The notes under the pieces were generated by a model. That model was given only the letters and a program-made list of their open reading frames with translations. It did no database searches and was not told the DNA's origin. Below, piece by piece: positions 31,097 to 41,966 of a stretch of 64,000 nt of DNA. A program made the position numbers and the translations under genes. The number at the start of each line of letters is the position of its first letter. Position 1 is the stretch's first letter. Source of the DNA: Chelydra serpentina (taxonomy: Eukaryota; Chordata; Testudines; Chelydridae); the NCBI GenBank assembly GCA_037349315.1, contig JBAIAC010000001.1:3906001-3970000 (forward strand). Reading direction: 5' to 3'.

Positions 31097-33933
31097 TGTC
31101 TCCACAACATTTTGGCACCTGAGGCGGGGAGCTCAAATGATGCCCCCATGCCCTCTTGCTTGGGCCAAAACTTTGAAGGGCTTCAATTCTGCCTTCTTCC
31201 TGTTCTACTCCTCTCATGGTACTTCTCTGCTACCTACCCTAATAAAGGAGAACTAACAACTGAAAATGCCTTGTTCAAAAATGTTAAGTAACACTTAACT
31301 TTCAAACGCCTGAACAGCAAAATGTAACTTTTCTTGTCTGCATAGTAAACACTGGCATTTTTTTCTGTTTGAATAATCAAAGTGGTGCTTTCCATGCCTT
31401 CTTGGTTGAAAAGATTTGAACTGCTTCCTGAAGGTCCACAGTCTTGGCCAGCTCATGCTCTATTGAGATGGTTGCAAGGCCGACCAGCCTCTACTGTGTC
31501 ATTGTGGAGCGTAGATGTGTTTTTATTAACTTCAGCTTGGAGAAGCTGCATTGTCCACTGGCAACTGTTACAGGAAGTATTAGAAGTATGCACAGACCAA
31601 CAAAAGCGTTTGGAAAGAGAGTGGTCATCTTATTTGTTCACATATATTCCAGAACAGCCTTTGGAGTTGATCCTGCTGAAATGTATCTTGAAAGGGATTT
31701 CAGTTCATCACCTAAATCACCCGCATCAATATCACACATGTCATCATGTGTCAACACTGTCTCTAGTGCCCTGCACTGCTGGTGTAGGTCTTCTTCAGGT
31801 ATAGTGAGGAGCTTTGGAATATCAGACAACATCCCAAATATACTGCTCTGCTGACTGTATTGCACCATCTAGCACCTGGTTAAAGAATTCAACTTTGAAT
31901 TGTTGTTTGAGGTCTCTTATGGGATTATCCCGTGCCATGTAATCAAAATGTCTTCTTCGGTGACTCTTGTATTCTTGAATGGATGGGAAAATAGCTTCAG
32001 TGCGAAGTTCCTCTGCCAACTTCTGTGCACTCTTCAGAACATTTTGAAATCCCTCATCTGACCGGTAAGTCTGTAGGTATGACTTTGCTTTGTCCAATTG
32101 TTCCATTGCTCCAGATATATCAAGTTCAACACCTTGGAGTCTCTTGCTTACAACATTTATTTCAAACAGTATGTCATGCCACAACACAAAGCCTCACAGA
32201 AATTTGAAGTTATATATGTTTCTGGGGATTCCATTTCCCCCTACCACTGTTCTCCCATGAACAGTTCCTGTCATAGCATTATCCTCCATAATGGCAACTA
32301 TGGCATCATCTATCTTCCCAATTTTGTGTTTGATAGGCTTTATTGCCTCCACTCGACTTTCCCATTGTGTGGCACTCAGTGGTTTCAGTGTCAGAGAGGA
32401 TGTTCCCAGATGTTCCTTCAAAATTTGCCATCGATGAGTTGATGCAGAGAAAAATACATAGATGCTTTGAATTACATAAAATAATTCAGCAGCCTCACTA
32501 GAAGCTGATGCTGCATCACTGACCACCAAGTTCAATGAATGAAAACTGCATGGGAGAAAAAAAAGCTCAAGGGTTTAACTCTCAGATCTGTGTCTGGACT
32601 CCTCTGTTCTTTCCCCTCATTTTGGCACCATTATCGTAGCCCTGACCTCTCACGTCAGCTATCGCAATTCCCATATCTTCCAGCTTTTTAAGAAGCACAT
32701 TTGTCATACCAGCTCCTGTAGTATCATCAATGTCAATACATTCTAGAAAATGCTCTCTGACAGTCCCCATTGCAGGGACATTTTCACTAGGTTCTGTTGT
32801 TGTTACAAAATGCACCATTAAAGTCATTTGTTCCGTATGGCTGATGTCAGGTGTGCAGTCCAGAATAACAGAGTAATAGCTTGCTGACTTCAGATCTGCC
32901 ACAATCTTCTGTTTGACTTTTGTTGCCAGTAACTGTATGATCTCATTTTGTATTGTTTTTCCAAGGTAGTGGTGTGTGCACATTTCTTGGGTGGTGACTC
33001 TTCTTAGATGCTCCTGGAGTACAGCATCAAACTCAGCTATCAGCTCCATAGTTTTAAGGAAGTTTCCATTGTTTGGCACATACAGCTGATCTGAAGTGCC
33101 ATGGAGTGTTGGGTTTTGGGTAGCAAGCATTCTCACAATGGCAATTGTGCATGATTACATTCAGGAATGTGCATGATTACATCCATTTGAGATGGCGATA
33201 TGGATGCTGCAGTAGCTGCCAGTCACCTGCATTCTGACTAACTGGAAGATCAGGCATCTCCTCACGACTCACATCCTCACTGGGGTCAAAAGGCTCACCA
33301 TGAACATTTATGTCTATGTATCTCAGGAGAGCTTCTTCCTGCTTAGGTAGAAAAGCTTCCTTTGCTTTCTTTCTTTTTCTGAATGCTGCCCTAGAGGGGT
33401 GTTTTCTTCTTTCACTCATGACTGCTGTTCGGTGACAGCTATAGTGGCTCTCAACACTCAATTGAAGGGGACAAATAAACAGGCTGGTAACAGGGCCTGA
33501 GCGAGGGAAGATATCAGCGTCTCAAGGGCCTAACTGGCTCCTACTAGTTCAGCTGACTGCCTGTTCTCCTCAAGTGGGTTCAGGGAAGCAGCAGGAAACA
33601 GGAAGCTCCCTGAGAAGCTGGTGTTAATCAGTCCAGGCTCCTGGGGGTGCTAGGGATGTACATAAGAGGCTCCTCCTCCTCTCTCTTCCTGCAGCTGTTG
33701 CTGCTTTCTATTATTCCCTCTCACCTTTTCTCCTGCCTACCCGTTATGTCTCTTGTGTCTCCTTCCTCCAGCACAGCACTCCACCATCTCTGTGCATCTA
33801 GAGCAAAGAGAATACATCTGCACCAGCAGCAGACACAATTTTCTACACTCTATGTTCTAGTTGTGCTCCCCCCCACCCCCAGTCTGGCACCTGAGGCAGC
33901 CGCCTCAGTTGCATCATGGTAAGGCCGGCCCTG
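31097..33933 (-). mobile_element. hAT DNA transposon, autonomous-type but broken
   Basis: The right edge ends AAGGCCGGCCCTG at 33933, the hAT CAGGGCCGGC terminus also seen at 46044-46873. The left edge is less certain and placed near TTTTGGCACCTGAGGCGG (31113), whose counterpart TCTGGCACCTGAGGCAG lies at 33885 in the same orientation. The element encloses the minus-strand transposase remnant. No confident 8-bp duplication was found. Confidence 0.55.
31385..33461 (-). pseudogene. ZMYM1-like hAT transposase, broken
   Basis: hAT transposases cut and paste DNA with an RNase H-fold core and dimerise through a C-terminal hATC region; ZMYM1-like proteins derive from them. Read right to left, the N-terminal segment at 33461-33177 includes SERRKHPSRAAFRKRKKAKE and LLRYIDINVHGEPFDPSED. 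The TTF zinc-finger region is then missing. The core at 33136-32582 carries YYSVILDCTPDISHTEQMTL (first acidic catalytic region) and ADVRGQGYDNGAKMRGK. Then 32535-32194 gives AELFYVIQSIYVFFSASTHR and LKPLSATQWESRVEAI. 32187-31638 gives the helical insertion, and down to 31385 the dimerisation part (VASGQCSFSKLKLIKT, RLVGLATISIEHELA). Frames change several times and stops are present, so the gene is dead. Confidence 0.8.
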
Positions 33934-33941
33934 TATCCACC

Positions 33942-34780
33942 AGCACTTTCAAATGATGCCTTTGGCTCCTAAAATACTTAAGACAATTATAAGCCACAAT
34001 AGATCGCACTTTAAAATATACAGCTTCCTGTAGCTCTATTGGTACTGGTAGTGCAGTAAAAGTCCACATCTGCAAAAGGGGAAACAGTATCTGACTAGTT
34101 GTATGTTTTCCGTAACTGGTTTTCCTTTCACCACAATGACTCTACCAGAGTTCCCCTGGGGATTCTTGGACAGTGCACTGTTCCACCCTCCATTGACCAC
34201 TCTGGATCTTGTTCTACACTCATCTTCCTTTTTCAGGCAGCCATTGTTTCCTCTGCTCCTCAGGCATTGCACAGGGGTGCAAGAGGAGGGGAAATCTATA
34301 AAGTGTCTGTCTCATTGGTGTCTAAAGCATCAATGTCCATAGCTCATCTATAGCCCATCTATGTGTGTTATTTAAGGTTAATGTTATCTTTAAAAATAAC
34401 CCTTTTCATTAATCATTAATAATAACATGGATACATTATTCTGTTTTCAAGATGTGGCATCTATTAATTATATCTTTCCAGTAATGAGCCAAAAAGCTTA
34501 CATTTAGTGCACAATGGGCTTGATACTGGGGAGTGTTGGTCATCCTCAACGTTAATGTGCACTGAGCACTTTTTACCTCAGAAGAGCAAGGTGAACAAGA
34601 AATCAGTGATATAAAGCCTGATACCTTCCAATATAAACAAAGCCCGATCCTAAAAGATGCCAAGCAATCACAATCCAGGCTGATTTCAATGAGTTGCAGG
34701 TGCTCTACACCTCTTGGAATCAAGCCCAATTCCTTTGTCAGATGACCAGTAAATGCTTATAACAAACCTCACACAGCTGC
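33942..34780. other. Intron sequence, nothing recognised
   Basis: No clear element. 34490-34740 contains words such as GGGCTTGATACTGGGGAGTG and TGCCAAGCAATCACAATCC that resemble old sauropsid non-coding repeats. Overlapping opposite-strand frames at 34036-34353 are uninformative. Confidence 0.4.
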
Positions 34781-34894
34781 ATTTTGAAATAATAGCTTGA
34801 GTGGAGTGAAATGTTTTGTGAACAATTTGATTCCCTGAAAAATGTGTATTTGGGCCAACCAAAACATTTTGCGAATTTGTGTTGAATTCACTAG

Positions 34895-35660
34895 GTTGCA
34901 CTGGCTGAAAAAAAAAATCAAAAAAGTCAAACCACTATATTTTGACATTTTCAAAACAAATGTGCTGATTTTCTGTTCAAAACAATGTTTGTTCCAAATT
35001 TTGCTTAAATTTTATTGAAAAATAAGGTTTTAAACACTATGAAAAATGCAGTTAGCTTAAAATGATATATTAGCTTAAAATGAATTACAAATATTAATTT
35101 CTATTTTTATACAAGCTACCCTCACCGCATATAGAACTGAAAACTTCTTGCAGACACTTTTTAAAAAAGTGCACTGTACTGCAAATACTATAGGTTCTGC
35201 CAAAATATATTTGCTTATTTGAGCTACTTCCTCATAATCAAATTACTGTATAATGTTCTGTTTTTATCTGGGAGCCAGGCAGTAGTTTTCCTGTAAATGA
35301 ACCTTCATAGAATTAACATTTAGGAGAGTGAGTGTAGGCAGTACTATTGAGGACTTATAACATCTCCATTTTATTGATTTTATTTATTTTATTAGTGGTT
35401 GGAAAAGGGGAATTTCTGTTCCATAAATATTGACATTCGTTTTCATCCTGAAACAAATGTTTTCTTTTTGAATGGGCATTTCAACTTAAAAGGATATTGA
35501 AATGACATTTTAAATCAAATAGACATTTCAAAATGTGACTTTGGAAAATTGAAAAAGGTTGAAATTGACATTTTCCAACTTTTTTTATTTAAATGAAACT
35601 ACATTTTATGATTAAAAATCTTTTCAGAAGAAAAATTTTGACCAGGTCTAGACACAAGGC
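34895..35660. repeat. AT-rich hAT-like MITE relic
   Basis: The left side (GCACTGGCTGAAAAAAAAAATC, TATTTTGACATTTTC) and the right side (GACATTTTCCAACTTTTTTT, GAAAAATTTTGACCAGGTC) are loosely inverted. The right terminus resembles the reverse complement of AGAGCTGGTCAAAATTT seen at 45286. The interior is AT-rich without coding potential. Confidence 0.4.
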
Positions 35661-37090
35661 ATATGTTGAACTATGGATACAAAAAGCAGTCACAAAATAT
35701 TTTACATGAAAGTTAAGCAAGATTTTTTGGCAAGCACGTGTCAGTAACAGAATAGATGCAGTACCCTCCGCCTGTTTTTCTATTTAATCTCAGCACAACT
35801 CAGTTTTTTAAAAGCTAAAGTAATATTAGATTGCTCTCTAATGTTCATCTTCTTTTGTGAAGATTGTTAACATAGTGTACCAGATCATGTAGTCCTTATG
35901 CTGACAAATCTTTCACTGAAGCAGGCATGGAGGGGAGTAACGTTTGTAGGCAACTCTGACATATTAAGGCTGACTCACAGTCAAATATCAAATATTCGGT
36001 GGCCTCCTTTAATTTTATTTATTCATGACACAGGAAGATTCCAGACACAGAGACAAGACCCCACTTTTCTATGGGCTAGATGGTTCTTCAAAAAGGCCTT
36101 AGCAAGGTGGGTGGGGTGCATAAACTTCATCATCCCAGGAGTAGCCCCAGGATGCATTCAGCCTTATAGTATCTCTAAGGCACAATTCCCTCATTGCTCC
36201 CCCTTGCTCTGAAGGAGCACAGTGATAATGACCAGCTGCTGACCTATAACACCACCATGTTATGGCACCCTGTGCAGTTATGGCATCCTGTGCAGCTGCA
36301 CTGCCTGGTGCATTGGTCATTGGGGATTTTTGAGCATTGCCATTATACAAATACCTAATCATGCAAATAATTGGTGGGGGGGCAGAGCTTACCCCTGCAC
36401 ACATACTCCAGCAGGGGGAAAATGAGTACACTGCACCCATTTATACTAGACACTTGGATCCATGTCACAATCTAGCTCAATATTTGGATGTACATAGCTG
36501 CATGTTTACTAATGTTCTTTCCAGCTTGTTCCTTTATAATAACTGATTAGAACAGTAATCAAGGCATATCCAATATTAATGTAGTCATTTTAAAATATTG
36601 ATCCATAACTGTCTATGTTCTCAGATTGCCACTCACCACTGAAATACCTGAACACGCAACTTTCTTCCTGAACAAATATGTAAAAGGGCAGCATCGTAAA
36701 ATACAAGCAAACATGTTCAGCGCTGCCTGACACATCCAGCAACTGTCCAATTTTGAAAGACCCGATTTACAAACTCCATTGGAACTCCATTTTCAAAACA
36801 TGGCTTCCATCTCTGCACAAGGTTATTTTCAGACCCTTCATAGCTGTCGCCTGCACACACAGGTCACAGATTCTACCACATTCCCATAACAAGGTGATAG
36901 TGCTCAAAATGTGTGAGTTCAAGTATACGTACTTGCAAAGTTCCCAATGCTCCTTTAAAAATATGACCCTTTAACTGGAGTCCACATAGCTATATAAAGT
37001 AAAAAGGCTGCATGACAGGTGCTTTTCTAGACATAATGATAAGGGCAGCGGAACACAGAAATATCTCAGCAAGTACAATATTCAGAATAC
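35661..37090. other. Intron sequence, nothing recognised
   Basis: AT-rich. The opposite-strand frames at 35898-36212 and 36099-36440 overlap and show no domain. GCACCCTGTGCAGTTATGG and GCATCCTGTGCAGCTGCAC (36265-36302) form a short local duplication. Confidence 0.4.
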
Positions 37091-37095
37091 TGATT

Positions 37096-37180
37096 TGGAT
37101 ACAATAGGTGAATCATGGTCCCACTGAGATCTATGACAGTTTTGCCATTGACCTCAGTGGGACCAAGATTTCATCCTGTG
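37096..37180. repeat. Short imperfect palindrome
   Basis: ATGGTCCCACTGAGATC and, after a short centre, GACCTCAGTGGGACCAAGAT are inverted copies (TGGTCCCACTGAG against CTCAGTGGGACCA). It is the same class as 8592-8676, probably an old MITE core common in sauropsids. Confidence 0.55.
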
Positions 37181-37382
37181 TGTTTGTAGTTGATGAAAAC
37201 TCAGTAACTGATCCAAAGCACACAAAAGTAATGGAACCATTTCTATTAACTTCAGTGCCTTTGGATCAGAACCACAGTGAGCTGTAGATAATTTACCTTT
37301 CACATACAGTGGTGGCCCTGAAAACCTTGCCAGTTTTTCTCATATAAGGTTACTTCAGTATCCGCAGAATTCCCTTTGTGCT

Positions 37383-37660
37383 TCATAGAATCATAGAATC
37401 ATAGAATCTCAGGGCTGGAAGGGACCTCAGGAGGTCATCTAGTCCAACCCCCTGCTCAAAGCAGGACCAACCCCAACTAAATCATCCCAGCCAGGGCTTT
37501 GTCAAGCCTGACCTTAAAAACCTCTAAGGAAGGAGATTCCACCACCTCCCTAGGTAACCCATTCCAGTGCTTCACCACCCTACTAGTGAAAAAGTTTTTC
37601 CTAATATCCAACCTAAACCTCCCCCTCTGCAACCTAAACCTCCCCCTCTTCCTTCCACTT
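37383..37660 (-). mobile_element. CR1 LINE fragment (minus strand)
   Basis: It starts with three copies of TCATAGAA(TC) and CTCAGGGCTGGAAGGGACC, the reverse complement of a young CR1 3' end. It then carries the ORF2 C-terminus (minus-strand [19 protein letters not shown]). At its 5' truncation point ACCTAAACCTCCCCCTCT occurs twice in tandem (about 37612-37649), doubling the RGRFRL peptide. It is close in sequence to copy B. Confidence 0.88.
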
Positions 37661-37699
37661 TCTATAGACAATGCCTTCAAAATTGCAAATAATGAGGTT

Positions 37700-38270
37700 A
37701 TCTAAACTTCACATAGTTATCTAAGGCAATGGGGAAATTTGTAAGGATCACCATGGTACATAATTAAGACACGAGTCTGGGATGGTATCAAGATGATCAC
37801 TGTTAAATTGGATACATTCCTAGAGTCACAGGTACCTGAACAACTATTAGTCTCTGAAACAGAGAATATGCCCATCACAGGCCAGGCTACTTATAGAATT
37901 TATTTTTCTTAGCTAAGCAGGCCTTCCAGTCAAATCCTTTTTACTCGATAATTCTCAGTCTTAGCTGGAGAGCTGCAATAGTCACACCATGGATCCTGAG
38001 GTACACTGGGGACCTGAAAGCTAAGTGGGAAAATGAAAACACAACGAAAAGAAAAACTGGCAAATGGGGAAGGGCAAGTCCAGAAATATTGGGGAAAGGG
38101 CAGGTGAGGGGAGGAAGGACTGGAGTTTATTGGAATTCTGGAAAAGAATGGACCCTGTTGGTAGATAAAGGGGAGTAACTGAAGAGAGATTTAAGACTAG
38201 AAGATGCAGGAGACAGAAGCTGGATCTAGTTCGCTGTGGGTGCTCTCGAACAAGGTGTGACTCATATTGA
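37700..38270. other. Intron sequence, nothing recognised
   Basis: No recognisable element. A purine-rich stretch lies at about 38030-38200 (GGGAAAGGGCAGGTGAGGGG). Confidence 0.35.
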
Positions 38271-38545
38271 AACTATGCTGTTTGTAGGTCAGAAAGGTGA
38301 AAAGGAAAGTTTTTTTTCATCTTCTTCAATTACAATGAAAAATGCCTTTTTGACCAAACTGAAATTTTCACAATATTGAAAGCAGATTTATTTTTCCAAA
38401 CATATTTTCCCCCTAAAACCTAGAAGGCTTAAACTGCAATTTTTTTCCAAGTCAATTGAGGGGGGGGATTTTTTTGAATTAAAACAAAGATAAATTTGAC
38501 CCAGTGAGAAACTTTTGTGCAAATTTTAATCTCTCTATGAATGCC
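38271..38545. repeat. AT-rich hAT-like MITE fragment
   Basis: GAAAATTTCACAATATTG-like words (TTTTTGACCAAACTGAAATT, CAGTGAGAAACTTTTGTGC) place it with the other AT-rich relics near 34895 and 58485. No termini are identifiable. Confidence 0.3.
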
Positions 38546-38649
38546 ACCTCTAGGTATGAAATATCATTAAAATGTTTCAGAATACATTTTTATCCTTCAT
38601 ATCTCAAAAGATGTGAAAGTGATTCTACTGTACCTCATTACTCCTTTAA

Positions 38650-38800
38650 GAAGTAGGGCCCCAATTCAGGAAAGTACATAAACAATTGCTTAAGTCCATC
38701 CCTATTTAGGACAGCACTTAATTACCTGCTTAACTTTAATCATGTATTTATGTGCTCTCTTGAATGGGGATGCTTTCCTGAATCTGGCCTTGGCAAGGGA
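38650..38800. repeat. Old palindromic repeat (CAATTCAGGAAAG / CTTTCCTGAATC)
   Basis: The left part CCCCAATTCAGGAAAGTACA and the right part GCTTTCCTGAATCTGGCC are inverted. Between them are GCACTTAATTACCTGCTTAAC and AACTTTAATCATGTATTTATG. It is a common old sauropsid palindromic repeat, probably a MITE. Confidence 0.5.
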
Positions 38801-39187
38801 GTGTGCATGCACCGGATTTCATAGCGCTACATGGGCACGGCAATGCATGGTATGGCATACGAGCCAAATTTCACTACTACTGTTGAAAAGTGGCCTCATG
38901 AAAAGAGACACTGGATTCAAAAAATCAGCTTTAATTTTCAAGGCTGGGATTTTCTTTAAAGGAGTCCAAGAGAGTTAGGCACCAAACACCCACTGAGCTC
39001 CAAGGTGGGTGCCTACCCATCCTTTGTACTTCTGAAAATCTCTCTCTAAATTGTTAAAGAAAACTAAGTTAATTGATAAAGAAAAATGTGTTTAAATTGT
39101 GACTTTTGAAATATAACTTTAAACACCCACGAGAGATCATGAGATTACACTTATTCCCAAAGCACTCAGCAGAGAAAATTAAATTCC

Positions 39188-39306
39188 ATTTACCACTGCT
39201 ACAGCCATCCAGTGGAGTCAAAGAGATTACAACTACTGCTACAAGCCATCAGTGAAGATAATCATATTTACAACTACTCCAACAGGCATCTAATGAAGAT
39301 AATGAG
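39188..39306. repeat. Three-copy ~40-bp tandem repeat
   Basis: Three diverged units start at 39188, 39226 and 39266 with ATTTACCACTGCTACAG, ATTACAACTACTGCTACAAG and ATTTACAACTACTCCAACAG. Each continues to a CATC.AATGAAGATAAT-like end. The periods are 38 and 40 bp. A partial fourth unit may lie just upstream (about 39145). The origin is unknown. Confidence 0.65.
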
Positions 39307-39309
39307 ATT

Positions 39310-40168
39310 TCACCTGTTTTCCTTCTACTTCCTAATTGTCCTAATTTTAAATTCAGAAACAAGTAGGCCAACATGGTTCTGGCAAATTAATGGCAGTTCT
39401 CTGTCATATATATACACACGACTTTGGATTTATAACATCATAATTTAGAATATGTCAGACAGTATCCATTCCAAATGACCCAGCCCTGCAAACCCTTACT
39501 TACACAGGTATCCTTCACTCATATGAGTAGTTCTATTGACCTCAAAAGTTTTTTGGTTTTTTTTAAATGGGACTAGTTGCAAGAGCAAAGTCTAGTCACA
39601 TGAATAAAGACCTGCTGGACTGAGTCTACTATTAAGGAAAATACTGCAAAGCTACATTCTTCCAATACTTCTTTCCAACATCCTCTGGTTTACAGATTTT
39701 CAAACCAAATGGTCCAGTAAACCACTACGAAATTTTTTCCCCCTGTGCTCTTTTTTCACATAGGTTAAATAAAACAGCTGAACTGAGATCAGGTTGTAAA
39801 GGATGTTCTAACCTGGAAGATCACACACAAACATACATCCACTTATGACTGGTAATACCTTCTCACAGAGAGAAACTTAAGCATGAACTTGAACAAAATC
39901 ACTGAGCAATTCACCCAGGGAATGATCTAATACCTATTTAAATTAATGAAAAGATTCCTATTCACTTTAATCAACTTTGGATCAGGCCCCAAGAACTCAA
40001 TTTCCCAGAGGAATGGCATGGAGTAAATTAATTGACTGGTGTCAGAAGTTTCCAGAAGGTTTATAGGTAGCAATATAATAAATTCAAAAACCATATTAGA
40101 AGTGGAAAATCTCCACTCCCAGCCTTAAGGGGTTAAAACGACCTGAAATCTGATGTCTGGTTCCATAG
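39310..40168. other. Intron sequence, old repeat traces
   Basis: 39479-39630 carries CCCTGCAAACCCTTACTTAC and TGGGACTAGTTGCAAGAGC, matching the old palindromic class seen at 38650. The remainder shows nothing recognisable. Confidence 0.35.
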
Positions 40169-40773
40169 CAGTGGTTTTCAAATTGTGGGTAGCGACTCAG
40201 TACTGGGTCACAGAATGTAGGGCACTGGGTCGCGGCGGCTCTGGTCAGCACCGCCGACTGGGCTGTTAAAAGTCCTGTGGGCAGTGCTGCCCAGCTAAGG
40301 CAGACTATTCCCTATCTGTTCTGACATAGCGCTGCGCCCCAGAAGCAGCGAGCAGCAGGTCCATCTCCTAGGCGGGAGGCTACAGGGGGGAGGGGGGCAC
40401 AGGGCTCCCCATGCTGCACCTGCCCCAAGCACTGACTCCGCACTCCCATTGCCTGGGAACCCGGCAAATGGGAGCTGTGGGGGGGCGGTGCCTTCAGGTG
40501 AGAGCCGTGTAGAGCCGCTTGCGTACCTCCACCTAGGAGCCGGACCTGCTGCTGGCCACTTCCGGGGTGCAGCACAGTCCGCAGTGCCAGGACAGGCAGG
40601 AAGCCTGCCTCAGCAACCCCACTGCGCCGCTGACCGGGACCTGCCAAAGGTAAGCCCATGCCCCAACCCTGCATCCCAATCCCCTGCCACAGCCCTGAGC
40701 CCCCGCAAACCCAGAGCCCCTTCCTGCACCCCAATCCCCTCATCCCTGGCCCCACCACAGAGCCTGCACCCCC
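40169..40773. mobile_element. GC-rich hAT MITE, right end cut by a Penelope element
   Basis: The left end CAGTGGTTTTCAAATTGTGG, then GCGACTCAGTACTGGGTCAC, is a typical hAT MITE terminus. The interior is GC-rich with inverted CTCCCATTGCCTGGGA and CCGGCAAATGGGAGCTG (40442-40478). Degenerate C-rich repeats (CCCCAATCCCCTGCC, CCCCAATCCCCTCATCC) follow at 40660-40775. The right terminus is not visible, because Penelope sequence begins directly after it. Confidence 0.6.
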
Positions 40774-41966
40774 AGTAGGTGACTTCTGGGTACTCTTCTA
40801 GCTCTGTCAATCTGTTTTTTCACTTCAGCAGGTGGGTACAACCGCATTTGCTCCAATCCCTCTGACAGAGACACACACCTACAAGATCTCTATCAAGCAT
40901 TCTTAAAACTACAATACCCACCTGCTGAAGTGAAAAAACAGATTGACAGAGCTAGAACAGTACCCAGAAGTCACTTACTACAGGATAGGCCCAACAAAGA
41001 AAACAACAGAATGCCACTAGCCGTCACCTTCAGCCCCCAACTAAAACCTCTCCAGCGCATCATCAAAGATCTACAACCTATCCTGAAAGATGATCCCTCA
41101 CTCTCACAGATCTTGGGAAACAGACCAGTCCTCGCTTACAGACAGCCCCCCAACCTGAAGCAAGTACTCACCAGCAACCACACACCATACAACAAAAACA
41201 CTATACCAGGAACCTATCCTTGCAACAAAGCCCGATGCCAACTCTGTCCACATATCTATTCAAGTGACACCATCATAGGACCTAAACACATCAGCCACGC
41301 CATCAGGGCCTCGTTCACCTGCACATCTGCCAATGTGATATATGCCATCATGTGCCAGCAATGCCCCTCTGCCATGTACATTGGTCAAACTGGACAGTCT
41401 CTACGCAAAAGAATAAATGGACACAAATCTGACATCAGGAATCATCACATTCAAAAGCCAGTAGGTGAACACTTCAACCTCCCTAATCACTCAATCACAG
41501 ATATAAAAGTTGCAATTTTGCAACAAAATAACTTCAAAAACAGGATCCAAAGAGAAACTGCGGAATTGGAATTAATATGCAAACTAGATACCATTACCTT
41601 AGGCTTGAATATTGACCGTGGATGGCTTGGTCATTATGTTAATTGAATTTATTTCCCCCTTAACACCTTTGTGTCAACTGTCTGGAATAGCCCCTGTTGA
41701 TTATCACTTCAAAAGTTTCTACTGATAACAGTTCCTTTCAATTAATTAGCCTCTTAACATTGGTATAGACACCTCCACCTTCTCATGTATCTTTGAATGT
41801 ATAAATAGCTGTTCACTGCATGTTCCATTCCATGCATCCGATGAAGTGGGTTCTTAACCCACGAAAGCTTATGCTGAAATAAATTTGTTAGTCTCTAAGG
41901 TGCCACAGGTATTTTTCTTGTTTTCGTTTTGCTGACACAGACTAACACGGCTACTACACTGGAACC
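40774..41966 (+). mobile_element. Penelope-like element, 5'-truncated with fold-back end
   Basis: It contains a coding part (40840-41646) and a 3' untranslated tail (GCATCCGATGAAGTGGG, CCCACGAAAGCTTATGCTG, AATAAATTTGTTAGTCTC, GACACAGACTAACACGGC) ending near 41966. At the 5' end a 65-bp segment (40774-40838) is the reverse complement of 40915-40979, with a 76-bp spacer, so the element begins with a hairpin. Two further copies of the tail lie at 43861-44055 and 60209-60486. Confidence 0.85.
40840..41646 (+). pseudogene. Penelope-like ORF: C-terminal GIY-YIG endonuclease part
   Basis: Penelope elements encode a reverse transcriptase followed by a GIY-YIG nuclease that nicks the target. This frame starts without its RT core at NRICSNPSDRDTHLQDLYQA (40840) and runs uninterrupted to the TGA at 41644. 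The RT-to-nuclease linker contains LKPLQRIIKDLQPILKDD, RPVLAYRQPPNLKQVL, and the zinc-binding-like CNKARCQLCPHI. The nuclease follows: YAIMCQQC at 41341 and MYIGQTGQSLRKRINGHKSD from 41374, then GEHFNLPNH. The first ATG at 40930 is internal. About 269 codons remain open without any stop, suggesting a fairly young copy, but the loss of the RT makes it non-autonomous. Confidence 0.87.

Noticed and set aside
31382..31854. Plus-strand frames of 136 and 140 codons
   Set aside because: They are shadows of the hAT transposase C-terminal part, which reads on the minus strand with recognisable dimerisation motifs.
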